DNA of 64,000 nt from Dechloromonas sp. GTDB taxonomy: Bacteria > Pseudomonadota > Gammaproteobacteria > Burkholderiales > Rhodocyclaceae. The number at the start of each line of letters is the position of its first letter. Within the stretch, counting starts at the first letter, position 1. The stretch is taken from the NCBI GenBank assembly GCA_011391255.1, contig JAABQV010000002.1:62001-126000 (forward strand). Reading direction: 5' to 3'. The translations under genes were made by a program, and so were the position numbers. The notes beneath the pieces are model-generated. The model did not search any database. It was not told where the DNA came from and worked only from the letters and a program-made list of their open reading frames with translations. This document shows, piece after piece, positions 25,615-34,872 of this stretch.

Positions 25615-26313
25615 ATGAGCGCAATCGCCACCAACCTGCAAGCCGTCCGGGAACGCATTGCCAAGGCAGCGCGGGATGCCGGTCGCGCGCCGGCAGAAAT
25701 TGCGCTGCTGGCAGTCAGCAAGACCAAGCCGCTAGCCGACATTCTGAGCGCGGCAGCCGCCGGCCAGCATGAATTTGGCGAGAATTACGCGCAGGAGGGC
25801 ATCGCCAAGATGCTGGCGGCGCCTGTCGCGGTCAACTGCGATTTGCTCTGGCATTTCATTGGCCCGCTGCAAAGCAACAAGACGCGATTGGTTGCCGAAA
25901 ACTACGCCTGGGCACACTCCATCGAGCGCCTGAAAATTGCCGAGCGCCTCTCCGCTCAACGCCCGGCCAGCCTCCCGCCGCTTCAGGTTTGCGTACAGGT
26001 CAATGTCTCCGGCGAAGCCAGCAAAAGCGGCTGCGCGCCGCAGGACGCCTTCGAACTCTGTCGCGCCATCGCCACCCTGCCCGGCCTGCAATTGCGCGGC
26101 CTGATGACGATACCTGAAGCCAGCGACGATCTGCCGGCGCAGCGCGCCCCATTCCGGCAACTGCGGGAAATTTACGAATCCATTCGGGCGGCCGGTGTGC
26201 CGCTCGACACACTTTCCATGGGCATGTCCCATGATCTTGAAGCAGCCGTTGCCGAGGGCGCGACCATCGTCCGCGTTGGCACGGCGATTTTTGGTGAAAG
26301 AAACTACGCATGA
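25615..26313 (+). CDS. yggS: YggS-family PLP-binding homeostasis protein
   Basis: A 232-residue member of the YggS/PLPBP family, single-domain alanine-racemase-like barrels that bind pyridoxal 5'-phosphate and buffer it without enzyme activity. The PLP lysine is in LLAVSKTKPL. HEFGENYAQEG, WHFIGPLQSNK and LSMGMSHDLEAAV are conserved family motifs. It is divergent from pilT and overlaps proC by 4 bases (ATGA), so PLP homeostasis and proline synthesis are translated together, a common arrangement. Confidence 0.93.
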   Translation: MSAIATNLQAVRERIAKAARDAGRAPAEIALLAVSKTKPLADILSAAAAGQHEFGENYAQEGIAKMLAAPVAVNCDLLWHFIGPLQSNKTRLVAENYAWAHSIERLKIAERLSAQRPASLPPLQVCVQVNVSGEASKSGCAPQDAFELCRAIATLPGLQLRGLMTIPEASDDLPAQRAPFRQLREIYESIRAAGVPLDTLSMGMSHDLEAAVAEGATIVRVGTAIFGERNYA

Positions 26314-27122
26314 AAATTCTATTCCTGGGCGGCGGCAACATGGCCAATGCGCTGATCGGCGGCATGCTCAAACAAGGCTTCAGCGCGGCTGACATTCACG
26401 TCATTGACCCCGGCACCGAGGCACGCAGCAAACTGAGCGCGGCTTATGCGGTCAACTGCCATTCCGGTGCCGAAAAAATACCCGCCGGGTTCGATCTGGT
26501 GCTGTTGGCCGTCAAACCGCAGCAGATGAAAGAAGCGCTCGCGCAACTGCTTGGCAAACTGGGCGATGCGCTCGTTGTCAGCATCGCTGCCGGCCTCGAC
26601 ATGGCGGCGCTGTCACGCTGGCTGGGCGGCCATCGCAAGATTGTCCGCTGCATGCCTAACACACCGGCACTGATTGGCGCCGGCATCACCGGGCTATGCG
26701 CGCTGCCGGAAGTAAGCGCTAACGAGCGCGATGCAGCCGACAAGGTTATGCGCGCGGTCGGCAGCACCGTCTGGATCGCCGACGAGGCGAAAATGGACGC
26801 CGTCACAGCGATTTCCGGTAGTGGCCCGGCCTACGTTTTTCTCTTTATCGAAGCGCTCCAGCAAGCCGCCGCTGATCTCGGCTTGACGCCCGATCAGGGT
26901 CGCCAACTGGCCATTGAAACCGTTCAGGGTGCCGCTGTATTGGCCGCCCAATCAAGCGACCCGGTCTCTCTGCTTCGCGAGCGCGTCACCTCCAAAGGCG
27001 GCACCACCGAAGCCGCCTTGCGCGTCATGGCTGAAACGGGCGTCAAGGAAGGCATCATCGCTGGCGTCAACGCCGCCGAAGCGCGTGGTCGGGAACTCGG
27101 TAAATTATTGGGAGCAAGTTAA
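26310..27122 (+). CDS. proC: Pyrroline-5-carboxylate reductase
   Basis: 270 residues. Reduces 1-pyrroline-5-carboxylate to L-proline using NAD(P)H, the last step of proline synthesis in the cytoplasm. It has the Rossmann motif FLGGGNMANALIGGM at the N-terminus, the central motif RCMPNTPALIGAGITGL, and the C-terminal signature SGSGPAYVFLFIEAL with VTSKGGTTEAAL. The start overlaps the yggS stop and the stop overlaps the yggT start by one base. Confidence 0.95.
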   Translation: MKILFLGGGNMANALIGGMLKQGFSAADIHVIDPGTEARSKLSAAYAVNCHSGAEKIPAGFDLVLLAVKPQQMKEALAQLLGKLGDALVVSIAAGLDMAALSRWLGGHRKIVRCMPNTPALIGAGITGLCALPEVSANERDAADKVMRAVGSTVWIADEAKMDAVTAISGSGPAYVFLFIEALQQAAADLGLTPDQGRQLAIETVQGAAVLAAQSSDPVSLLRERVTSKGGTTEAALRVMAETGVKEGIIAGVNAAEARGRELGKLLGAS

Positions 27123-27643
27123 TGCAAGCCCTTATTTTTCTGCTCGATGCAGTCGTCAGCTTTTTTTGTACGCTGTTTCTGCTGCGTTTCATTATGCAGG
27201 TGATGCGTATTTCCTTCGCTGGTCAGCTGGGCAATTTCGTCGTTGCTCTGACCAACTGGGCGGTCAAGCCGCTGCGCCGGATCATTCCCGGTTTTCGCGG
27301 GCTCGACTGGTCGAGTATTTTGGTTGCCTTCGCGCTGCAACTCCTGTTCGCCGGCATCGTCGTCGGCGCCACCATGGGCGACGCTGACGGCATGCTACCG
27401 ATGCTGCTCTGGTATGCCGTGCGTGGCGTTTTGCGCAACCTGGTTTATATCTTTATCGGCGCCCTGATTTTTCAAGCCGTGCTGTCGTGGGTTAATCCCT
27501 ACTCGCCCTTTGCCGCGCCGGTTCAACAAATTACCCGGCCCATCCTTGACCCGATCCGCCGCTTCATTCCACTGATTTCCGGTATCGACCTCTCGCCGCT
27601 GGTTGGCATCCTGCTCTTGCAGGTGGTGTTGATGTTCCTGTGA
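27122..27643 (+). CDS. yggT: YggT-family membrane protein
   Basis: 173 residues with four membrane helices arranged as two YGGT repeats. Each repeat ends in a conserved PLRRIIPG/DPIRRFIP-like segment (VKPLRRIIPGFRGLDW and ILDPIRRFIPLISGIDLSP). Family members are inner-membrane proteins with an incompletely defined role, sometimes linked to osmotic tolerance. The gene is embedded in the yggS-proC-yggT-yggU operon with one- to four-base overlaps. Confidence 0.9.
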   Translation: MQALIFLLDAVVSFFCTLFLLRFIMQVMRISFAGQLGNFVVALTNWAVKPLRRIIPGFRGLDWSSILVAFALQLLFAGIVVGATMGDADGMLPMLLWYAVRGVLRNLVYIFIGALIFQAVLSWVNPYSPFAAPVQQITRPILDPIRRFIPLISGIDLSPLVGILLLQVVLMFL

Positions 27644-27933
27644 GCGAGTGGTTTCGCGTCGCAGCAGATGGCCGCATCACGCTGACCCTGCACATCCAGC
27701 CCGGCGCGAAAAAAACCGAATTCGCCGGCCGGCATGGCGACGCCCTGAAAATCCGCCTCGCCGCCCCGCCGGTGGATGGCAAGGCCAACGAAGCCTTGAT
27801 CAAATTCGTTGCTGAAACACTGAAAGTACCAAAGTCTGCAGTCAGCCTGAAAAGCGGCCAAAGCTCCCGAAGCAAGGTGCTCGAAGTGGTCGGCATCGAC
27901 GTTGCGCAGGTAGCTGCACTCACAGATGAATAG
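27640..27933 (+). CDS. yggU: YggU/DUF167 family protein
   Basis: 97 residues with the DUF167 fold: LHIQPGAKKTEFAG, LKIRLAAPPVDGKANEALIKF and VSLKSGQSSRSKVLEV. It starts with GTG overlapping the yggT stop (GTGA). The function is unknown; it is usually the last gene of this operon. Confidence 0.9.
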   Translation: MSEWFRVAADGRITLTLHIQPGAKKTEFAGRHGDALKIRLAAPPVDGKANEALIKFVAETLKVPKSAVSLKSGQSSRSKVLEVVGIDVAQVAALTDE

Positions 27934-28002
27934 CCGGGTGCGGAACTTCAGGGCAGAAGCCCAATCCTACTAGATGCAAAAAGATACAAATTTAACAAGA
28001 AA

Positions 28003-28656
28003 ATGCCCAACACTTCTTACCCCCCGCCCGATGAAACTGTGCGCGCCCGCTCACTCGCCAAATACCGTAAGCGCGCGGCCAGTTATGACAGCACCTGTGG
28101 CCCGACCTCGTCGATCCGTGAGCGGGCGATTGCGGCGTTAAATTTGCGGCCGGAGCAAGCGGTATTGGATGTTGGCTGCGGCACCGGCTTGAGTCTGGCC
28201 TTGCTGCGGGCGGCCGTCGGTGAGCAAGGCCGTGTTTATGGCTTTGATCAAAGTCCGGAGATGCTGGTGCAAGCGCGACAGCGGGCAGATGCGGCAGGTT
28301 GGAAGAACGTCGAGTTGTTCGAGTGCCCGGCGCAAGAATTGACTTTACCGACGCCGGTCGATGCAATTTTGTTCCATTACACGCATGACATCCTGCGCTC
28401 ACCGCTCGCCCTTGATCGACTGCTTGCAGTGGCGGAACATGGCGCAATGGTGGCGATTGCCGGCGTCAAATTTTTTCCGCGCTGGCTGGCCCCGCTGAAC
28501 CTCTGGGTCTATGTGAAAAATCACGGCTACAACGGTAGCCCCGGAGAATTGACCTCGCCGTGGGATCGCATAGCGCCGCATTTGAGCGGCTGGCAAATGG
28601 AGCCAACGCAATTTGGCATGGGTTATCTCGCCTCCGGGCGGCTTAACAAAAAATGA
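28003..28656 (+). CDS. Class I SAM-dependent methyltransferase
   Basis: 217 residues with the SAM-binding motif I LDVGCGTGLSLALL, an acidic motif II (GFDQSPEM) and a post-motif II region with DAILFHYTHDIL. There is no signal or membrane helix, so it is cytoplasmic or peripheral. The substrate is not recognisable; the general resemblance is to UbiE/methyltransferase-11 type enzymes. It overlaps the following sulfatase-family gene by 4 bases (ATGA), so it is tied to that membrane transferase, and perhaps to the glucan genes beyond. Confidence 0.85.
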   Translation: MPNTSYPPPDETVRARSLAKYRKRAASYDSTCGPTSSIRERAIAALNLRPEQAVLDVGCGTGLSLALLRAAVGEQGRVYGFDQSPEMLVQARQRADAAGWKNVELFECPAQELTLPTPVDAILFHYTHDILRSPLALDRLLAVAEHGAMVAIAGVKFFPRWLAPLNLWVYVKNHGYNGSPGELTSPWDRIAPHLSGWQMEPTQFGMGYLASGRLNKK

Positions 28657-30326
28657 AACAATCCGCCGTTGTCGCGGAGACGCCCGGACACAAAGTCGTC
28701 TGGGCAGCAATAGCGCTACTGTTTCTCAATAGCATGCTGAGCTTTCGCGACTGGTGGCCGACGCCGGGGATTTTGCCGGATCATCGTCTGGCGCCTGAGT
28801 TCGTCTGGCTGTGGCTGGCCATGCTGGCACTGGTTGCCTGGCGTGGGGCCCTTTCGCTACGCGCTCTTAAACTACTGACCTTCACCTACTTGCTACTGGT
28901 GCTCGGGCGTTATGGCGATGTCACCGTGCCCAGCCTGTTCGGGCGACCGATTAATCTGTATTGGGATGGTGCGCAGATTCCCCGGTTTTTATGGGTTTCA
29001 GCTCAGGAATGGGCTTGGTGGAAAAGCCTTGGGCTGGCGCTGCTGATTAGTCTCTTTTTTTGGGGGTTGTTTAGCATCTTGCAGCGGGCGATCGCCACCA
29101 TTGCCCGTGATGCCGTGCCTTACGCCTTACGCACCCGCTGGGTGTGGGCGCTTACGGCCTTGGCGGTCGGACTCGTCATCGCCAATCTGGCCGGCGTGCG
29201 TGCGACTTGGCCGCTGATTTCCAAACCAATCATTCCAACTTACTGGCAACAGGCAAAATTGTTGGTGGCGAGTTTTTCTCAGGCGCATCAGGCTGATTTG
29301 CTGCCCGCCGAGACGGTCGTTGATCGGGCGCTCAAGCAGCTTCCAAGCACCGCCCTCGGAGAGCTGCGCGGGCGCGATGTCTATTTGATTCTGCTGGAGT
29401 CAGTGGGTGCAGTCGTTTATGACGATCCTGCCGCCGATGCTGCTGTTCGCCCACGCCGCACCAATTTTGCCGAGGATGTTGCCGCCAGTGGCCGGCAAGT
29501 GGTGACTGCGTTTTTCCGTTCGCCGACCTTTGGCGGCGGCTCCGATCTGGCGCAACTTGGCCTGCTTGCCGGCATGGACCTGAGCAACCCGATGCGCCAC
29601 GACGTATTGCTGACAACGCAGCGCCCGACGCTGATTTCCTTGTTCAAGGCCGGTGGCTATCAAACCTTCGGCGTCTATCCGGCGCTCGATTGGGCCTGGC
29701 CGGAGAGCGCCTTTTACGGCTTCGATGTATTTCTTGAGCGCCGTGATTTTGGCTACAAAGGCCCGGCCATGGGTTTTTGGGCAGTGCCTGACCAATTCTC
29801 TGCCGCGCGTTTTGAGCAATTGCATCCCCGTGATGACAAAGCGCCGCCGCGATTTGTCTTTTTCCCGACGATTACCTGCCACTTGCCCTTCAATCCGGTG
29901 CCGCCGTATCAGCCTGAGTGGTTAAAAGTTCTCTCAGACAAGCCCTTCGCCGACGTTGATGTCGAGCGCGCACTGGCCGAAAAGCCCGACTGGCTCAACA
30001 TGACCCCGAGCTATCTGCGCATGGTGAATTACACCTACCAGTGGCTGGGCGCCTATTTTCGCCAGCCCGAACCGCGCGAGGCAATTTACATTCTGGTTGG
30101 CGATCATCAGCCGGCGGCCAACATCACCGGTGAGGGCGCGTCGTGGGATGTGCCGGTGCATATTGTTTCGCGTGACCAAAAATTGCTGGCGCGCTTTGTC
30201 GAGCAAGGTTTTCAAACAGGGATGGAGCCCCAACGCCAGGCGCTGGGAGATCTGCATTTTCTCACCGAAATGATGCTGAAAACCTTTGCTGCGCCGGTCA
30301 CTCAGCTGGCTGAGGTAGCGCGTTGA
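28653..30326 (+). CDS. LTA synthase/OpgB-like membrane sulfatase-fold transferase
   Basis: 557 residues with about five N-terminal membrane helices (for example VWLWLAMLALVAW, LTFTYLLLVLG, LGLALLISLFFWGLF, VWALTALAVGLVIA). A large periplasmic alkaline-phosphatase/sulfatase-fold domain follows. It has DVYLILLESVGA at its start, the nucleophile region FFRSPTFGGGSDLAQLG, FGVYPALDWAWPESAFYGFD, and the late metal motif ILVGDHQPAAN. The family includes lipoteichoic acid synthase and the OpgB/MdoB phosphoglycerol transferases, which decorate periplasmic glucans using phospholipid head groups. With two GH17-containing genes next door, decoration of a glucan is the most attractive hypothesis. It converges on the GH17 gene, overlapping by 25 bases. 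Confidence 0.85.
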   Translation: MKQSAVVAETPGHKVVWAAIALLFLNSMLSFRDWWPTPGILPDHRLAPEFVWLWLAMLALVAWRGALSLRALKLLTFTYLLLVLGRYGDVTVPSLFGRPINLYWDGAQIPRFLWVSAQEWAWWKSLGLALLISLFFWGLFSILQRAIATIARDAVPYALRTRWVWALTALAVGLVIANLAGVRATWPLISKPIIPTYWQQAKLLVASFSQAHQADLLPAETVVDRALKQLPSTALGELRGRDVYLILLESVGAVVYDDPAADAAVRPRRTNFAEDVAASGRQVVTAFFRSPTFGGGSDLAQLGLLAGMDLSNPMRHDVLLTTQRPTLISLFKAGGYQTFGVYPALDWAWPESAFYGFDVFLERRDFGYKGPAMGFWAVPDQFSAARFEQLHPRDDKAPPRFVFFPTITCHLPFNPVPPYQPEWLKVLSDKPFADVDVERALAEKPDWLNMTPSYLRMVNYTYQWLGAYFRQPEPREAIYILVGDHQPAANITGEGASWDVPVHIVSRDQKLLARFVEQGFQTGMEPQRQALGDLHFLTEMMLKTFAAPVTQLAEVAR

Positions 30327-31918
30327 GGCGATGGCCAGCCAATGGCAAGCGCCAACACCAGCCAATTCAACGCCAGGCCGAGCGCTTGCGTGTTTTCGAA
30401 GCCCTCCTGCCAGACCAGCAGGGGCGCGGCAGCACCGCACAGGGCAGCAAGCCAGCGCTCATACGGGAACTGGTTTGGCGCTGTTTCGCCCAGCAGGCGC
30501 AGAACAAACAGCAGGGTGGCAGGCGCCGCCAGTACGGGCCAATTAAGAGGGCGATAGCGGCCGTCGAGCAGCAGTCCCAGCGCGCTCAACAAAACCAGTC
30601 CAAGCAACAGGCCACCACTCCAATGCTGGGATTTTGTGTATTTGCTCCGGCCGGCGAGTGCAGCGTTCAGCCGCTCACCGGCTACCAGGCTGCTGCTCAG
30701 CGCCACCAGCATCAGGGCGCCACCCAGCGCCCAATCGAGCGGGGTGCGATTCCATTGCAGCAGTTGTTGCCATTGCAGCAATGCCAGCAGTGCGGTGCCT
30801 CCAGCCGCCAAAGCACTGCCCGACAGCGCCGCAAAATTTTGCCGGCCAAACTTGCTCAGCACCCACAGCAAGCCGCCGCAAGCTCCGACCAGTGCAGCCA
30901 GCGGCAGTTGCCACCAGCGCGGATCAGCGACGACTGGCCCGCTGAGCGTCACCCGTTGCACGCCATCGGCGGTGAAAACACCCCAGTAGCCACCCATCGC
31001 ACCCTCCAGCTGGCGCTTCCAGGGTTGGTCGAAAGCTTCGATCAGGTTGAAGGCCGGGAGATTTTTTTGCGCAGGGTCTGGCGCAATGGTCGGCAATTTA
31101 GCCTGCACCTCACGAACAAACCGCGTCTGCTCGAGGCGTCCAGGAATCGCCACACTGCGTTGGCGACCAGCGGCGGGCCAGCCGGTTTCGCCGATCAGCA
31201 CCGGCAAGGGCGAAAAAATCGCCTGCATTTCGGCGTTGACCGTAACAATCTGCGTCACCGCCTGCTCAACGGCCACCGGCGTGTCTTCCCAGTAGGGCAG
31301 GAGGTGGATGGTGACAACATCGACGTGCGGGCGCAGGATGTCGCCATGCCGCCGCCAAAACTCCCAGACATCAGCGTAGGTTACGGGAACGGACGAGTTG
31401 CGCCGCGCGGCTGCCAGCAGATCGGCCAGCGCCGCCGGCGTTTGCTCGCCGCGCAACAGCACTTCGTTACCGACGACCAGCAGGTCGATCACATCGGCGT
31501 ATTCGCGGGTCAGCGCCAGTGCGCGCTGGAGTTGTGCAGCGTTGTTGGTGCTGTCGCTATCGATCCAGGCGCCCAGAATGACCCGCAGCCCAAGTTGGCG
31601 GGCAAGTGCCGGCACCGCATCAAGGCCACGGTCAACGCCATAGGTGCGCACGCAGCGACTGATCGTGCTGATCAGGCGCAAATCGGCTTCGATCTGGGCC
31701 GGGCTAACGATCAACGTCGAGTTAAACGGGCTGTGGCCGGCGCGCCGGAACGGGGCGTAGGAAACGCAGGGCAAGCGTTGCTCGGCGACCTCCGGCAGGC
31801 CTCCGACAGGCCGGCCCTGGGCAAAAGCCCAGATCAGGAGCCAAAGCAGGCCAAGCGCCAAGCCGCCAAGCACGGCAAGACTTTGCCAAAGAGTGGGTGG
31901 TCGAGTTGACTCGGTCAT
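30302..31918 (-). CDS. Membrane protein with GH17-like glucosidase/transglucosidase domain
   Basis: About 538 residues. An N-terminal membrane helix (LAVLGGLALGLLWLLIWAF) precedes a glycoside hydrolase family 17-like barrel with the acid/base segment LLVVGNEVLL and the nucleophile motif VLIGETGWPAAG. The C-terminal 200 residues contain about seven more membrane helices. GH17 enzymes act on beta-1,3-glucans; membrane-linked bacterial members are thought to elongate or branch glucans by transglycosylation. The start at 31918 is the most likely, since the longer frame runs into the divergent gene. It is head-to-head with a GH17-GT2 fusion of related sequence, which implies a shared substrate. 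Confidence 0.85.
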   Translation of the reverse strand: MTESTRPPTLWQSLAVLGGLALGLLWLLIWAFAQGRPVGGLPEVAEQRLPCVSYAPFRRAGHSPFNSTLIVSPAQIEADLRLISTISRCVRTYGVDRGLDAVPALARQLGLRVILGAWIDSDSTNNAAQLQRALALTREYADVIDLLVVGNEVLLRGEQTPAALADLLAAARRNSSVPVTYADVWEFWRRHGDILRPHVDVVTIHLLPYWEDTPVAVEQAVTQIVTVNAEMQAIFSPLPVLIGETGWPAAGRQRSVAIPGRLEQTRFVREVQAKLPTIAPDPAQKNLPAFNLIEAFDQPWKRQLEGAMGGYWGVFTADGVQRVTLSGPVVADPRWWQLPLAALVGACGGLLWVLSKFGRQNFAALSGSALAAGGTALLALLQWQQLLQWNRTPLDWALGGALMLVALSSSLVAGERLNAALAGRSKYTKSQHWSGGLLLGLVLLSALGLLLDGRYRPLNWPVLAAPATLLFVLRLLGETAPNQFPYERWLAALCGAAAPLLVWQEGFENTQALGLALNWLVLALAIGWPSPQRATSAS

Positions 31919-31971
31919 TGCGGCGGACGTCAGGCTCCGTTGGCAGCGAGGCGAATGCCTTACCGCAGGGC

Positions 31972-34608
31972 GTGATCGTAACGCAGAAAAATCCTGTGCA
32001 GCGCAATCCCTGGCGCTGGGCCGGGGCATTGCTCATCGCGCTGGTGATCGGCCTGATCAATCTGCTCGTCTGGCGCGCTTTCAATCCACCACTGGCAGCA
32101 CCGGACGTACCGGCCCGGATTGGCGGATTGGCTTACAACGGTTTTCAGCGTTGGGATAGCCCGCTGACCGCCAGGTTTCCCGACGATGCGGCGCTCAAGG
32201 CGGACCTCGCCCAGCTCGCCCCTTTAAGCCAGCGACTGCGTACTTACAGTGCCAGCGAGTTGCCAAACCTGCCCGGATTGGCTGCTGCCCAGGGCTTCAA
32301 ATTAACGGCCGGGGTCTGGCTCGATAAACGGCTTGCAAATAACGAGCTAGAGCTGGCCGCCATCATCACCGCCAGTCGTCAGCATCCGGTGATTGAACGG
32401 GTGATTGCCGGTAACGAAACCCTGCTGCGCGACGAAATGAGCCTGGCTGAGCTGTCCGCCTATCTCGACCGCCTGCGCGCCACCTTAAAAGTCCCGGTCT
32501 CAACCGCCGAGCCATGGCACGTCTGGCTCAAGCATCCGGAACTGGCCGACCATGTGGATTTTATTACCGTTCATCTGCTGCCTTATTGGGAAGGTTTGCC
32601 GGTCGAGCAAGCGCTGGATTATGCACTGGCGCGCTACGCCGAAGTGCGCGAGCGCTTTCCGGGCAGAAAGGTGGTCATCGGCGAAATTGGCTGGCCAAGC
32701 AACGGCGACCGCCGTGCTGCCTCCGAAGCGACGCCGGATAATCAGGCGCTGTTCGTCCGTCAGTTTTTGGCGCGGGCCAGCCGTCTTGATCTCGATTACT
32801 ACCTGATGGAAGCCGTCGATCAGCCCTGGAAGCACGCTACCGAACAAGCCGTGGGAGCGCACTGGGGCTTGCTCGACGCTGACCGGCAGGCTAAGTTCGC
32901 GTTCACAGGGCCGGTGCAGGCCGACCCCTACTGGCAAGGTAAGGCAGTGCTTTCATCGTTGCTCGGCGGGCTGGCGCTGTTGCCGTTTCTGCTCGCCTTT
33001 GCGCCGATGCGCCTCGCCGGGCGGCTGATGTTCGGACTCAGTTTGCAGGCCGTCGCCTCATTTTTTGTCCTGTTGGCCGCGCTACCGCTGGCGCATTACC
33101 TGCGGCCGTTGGACATGGTTTTTCTCATCTTGTTGGTGCCGGCACTAATCATGATGGGCATGATACTGCTGGTGCAAATTTTTGAATTTGCCGAACTTTA
33201 CTGGCCAGGCAGCCTGCAAAATCAGGTCACGCTGCAACCACTGGCAAGCGACGCGCCGGCACCCTTGGTCAGTATTCATCTGGCGTGCTGTAACGAGCCG
33301 CCGGACATGGTGATCGCCACTATCGACAGCTTGCTGGCCCTCGACTGGCCGGCCTTCGAAATCGTGATTGTCGATAACAACACCAGCGATACTGCACTCT
33401 GGCAGCCGGTTGAGGCGCATGTAGCCGCTTGCCTGGTGGCAGGTGTGAAGGCCGGTCTGCGCTTTTTCCATCTGCCGCAATGGCCGGGCTACAAGGCCGG
33501 GGCGCTCAATTTTGCGCTGGAGCAAACCGACCCGCGTGCCGCGTGGATTGCCGTGGTAGACGCCGATTATCTGGTCAAAACGAATTGGCTGCGCGCCCTC
33601 GGTGGTTATTTTTCGGATCCGACGATAGGTGTTGTGCAGTCACCGCAGGCGCATCGCGATTGGTCACAGAATACGCTCAGCCGCATGATGAATTGGGAGT
33701 ACGACGGCTTTTTCCGGATTGGCATGCACCACCGTCAGGAGCGCGATGCAGCGATCCAGCATGGCACGATGACGGTGATTCGGGCCAGCGCCCTGCGCTC
33801 AGTCAATGGCTGGGAGACGGCCTGCGTCTGTGAAGACAGCGAACTCGGCCTGCGCCTAGTGAAGCAAGGGTTGCGTCTGGTCTATGTCGATGAAGTATTG
33901 GGCAGCGGTCTGGTACCAACCGATTTTGCCGCTTATCAACGCCAGCGCCGGCGCTGGGCGCAGGGCGCGATGCAAATTTTGCGTACTCACAGGCAGGCGC
34001 TGTTTGGTCGCTCACGAGTCAGCCTGTCGCTGGCGCAACGCTATCATTTTGTCGCCGGCTGGCTGCCCTGGATAGGTGACGGGCTGCATCTGCTTTTCAG
34101 CCTCGCCGCCATATTATGGACGCTTGGCGTGCTGCTCGCGCCGGAGACGTTTGGCTTGCCAATAGCCCTTTTTGTTGTGCCGTTAGCTGTATTTTTTGTT
34201 ATTCGTTTGCTCCTGACACCCCTGCTTTACCACCGCCGGGTAGCTTGCTCGCCAAGCGATGTGGCCGGTGCGGCGCTGGCGGGCATTGGCCTTTCGCATA
34301 GCGTGGCGCGCGGCGTCCTGGCCGGACTGTTTAGCAAATATTCTGTTTTTACCGTGACGCGCAAGGGAATCGGTAACCGCTCGCTGCCAACAACGAGGGC
34401 TTTCAACTCGGTGCGCGATGAAGCCGCCCTCCTGGTTGGTCTGGTGGCCTGCATTGGCGCGCTAGGATTACAACCCACCAATGAATCCGATCTTGCCCGC
34501 TTTGGCTGGATGCTGGCACTGAGCCTGCAAGCGCTACCCTATCTCGCGGCACTTCTTTGTGCCAGCCTGCCTGGCGAGAAAAACGCCGACGCCTGCGGTC
34601 AACCGTAA
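31972..34608 (+). CDS. GH17-GT2 fusion, NdvB-like beta-glucan synthase
   Basis: About 878 residues. After one membrane helix (AGALLIALVIGLINLLVW) comes a GH17-like domain with VIAGNETLL and the nucleophile motif VIGEIGWPSNGD. Two to three helices follow, then a processive GT2 domain with DADY (DxD), CEDSELG and RRRWAQGAM (QxxRW-like), and C-terminal helices. This is the architecture of NdvB-type proteins that make periplasmic or cyclic beta-glucans. The start is uncertain. GTG at 31972 leaves a 53-base gap to the divergent gene; the frame reaches another GTG at 31897, which would overlap that gene head-to-head. Neither has a good ribosome-binding site. Confidence 0.87.
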   Translation: MIVTQKNPVQRNPWRWAGALLIALVIGLINLLVWRAFNPPLAAPDVPARIGGLAYNGFQRWDSPLTARFPDDAALKADLAQLAPLSQRLRTYSASELPNLPGLAAAQGFKLTAGVWLDKRLANNELELAAIITASRQHPVIERVIAGNETLLRDEMSLAELSAYLDRLRATLKVPVSTAEPWHVWLKHPELADHVDFITVHLLPYWEGLPVEQALDYALARYAEVRERFPGRKVVIGEIGWPSNGDRRAASEATPDNQALFVRQFLARASRLDLDYYLMEAVDQPWKHATEQAVGAHWGLLDADRQAKFAFTGPVQADPYWQGKAVLSSLLGGLALLPFLLAFAPMRLAGRLMFGLSLQAVASFFVLLAALPLAHYLRPLDMVFLILLVPALIMMGMILLVQIFEFAELYWPGSLQNQVTLQPLASDAPAPLVSIHLACCNEPPDMVIATIDSLLALDWPAFEIVIVDNNTSDTALWQPVEAHVAACLVAGVKAGLRFFHLPQWPGYKAGALNFALEQTDPRAAWIAVVDADYLVKTNWLRALGGYFSDPTIGVVQSPQAHRDWSQNTLSRMMNWEYDGFFRIGMHHRQERDAAIQHGTMTVIRASALRSVNGWETACVCEDSELGLRLVKQGLRLVYVDEVLGSGLVPTDFAAYQRQRRRWAQGAMQILRTHRQALFGRSRVSLSLAQRYHFVAGWLPWIGDGLHLLFSLAAILWTLGVLLAPETFGLPIALFVVPLAVFFVIRLLLTPLLYHRRVACSPSDVAGAALAGIGLSHSVARGVLAGLFSKYSVFTVTRKGIGNRSLPTTRAFNSVRDEAALLVGLVACIGALGLQPTNESDLARFGWMLALSLQALPYLAALLCASLPGEKNADACGQP

Positions 34609-34872
34609 AAACTGTCCGGTTTTTTGCGGCAAGATATTCATCTTGAGCGCTGAGAAAGCAATCAGGATGGCAGCCCAGGCGTTTCACACAGACGAGGCAA
34701 GCTTCAATTCCTCAAATTGGAGCGCTGCAAAAACTTTATGCTAGCCACGATGTCGATACAGGCTCTTGCTTGGTTTTGTTTCCGAAACCGCAAATATGAA
34801 AAGCAAGCGCCAAGTCAGCCGACCGAACTCTCGGCATAAACCTATGCCAGATCACGAACAAACAGGAAATGC

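Noticed and set aside
30323-31909. A long open frame (528 codons) on the plus strand opposite the GH17 gene
   Set aside because: It is Gln/Arg-rich, low in hydrophobic structure and has no family motif. The minus-strand GH17 frame has clear active-site motifs and membrane helices, so this is an antisense shadow of GC-rich coding DNA.
34609-34872. Small RNA, tRNA or terminator after the glucan synthase gene
   Set aside because: Only a 5-bp stem (AACCG/CGGTT) with a T-run is visible just after the stop codon, and no tRNA-like cloverleaf could be drawn; too weak to list.
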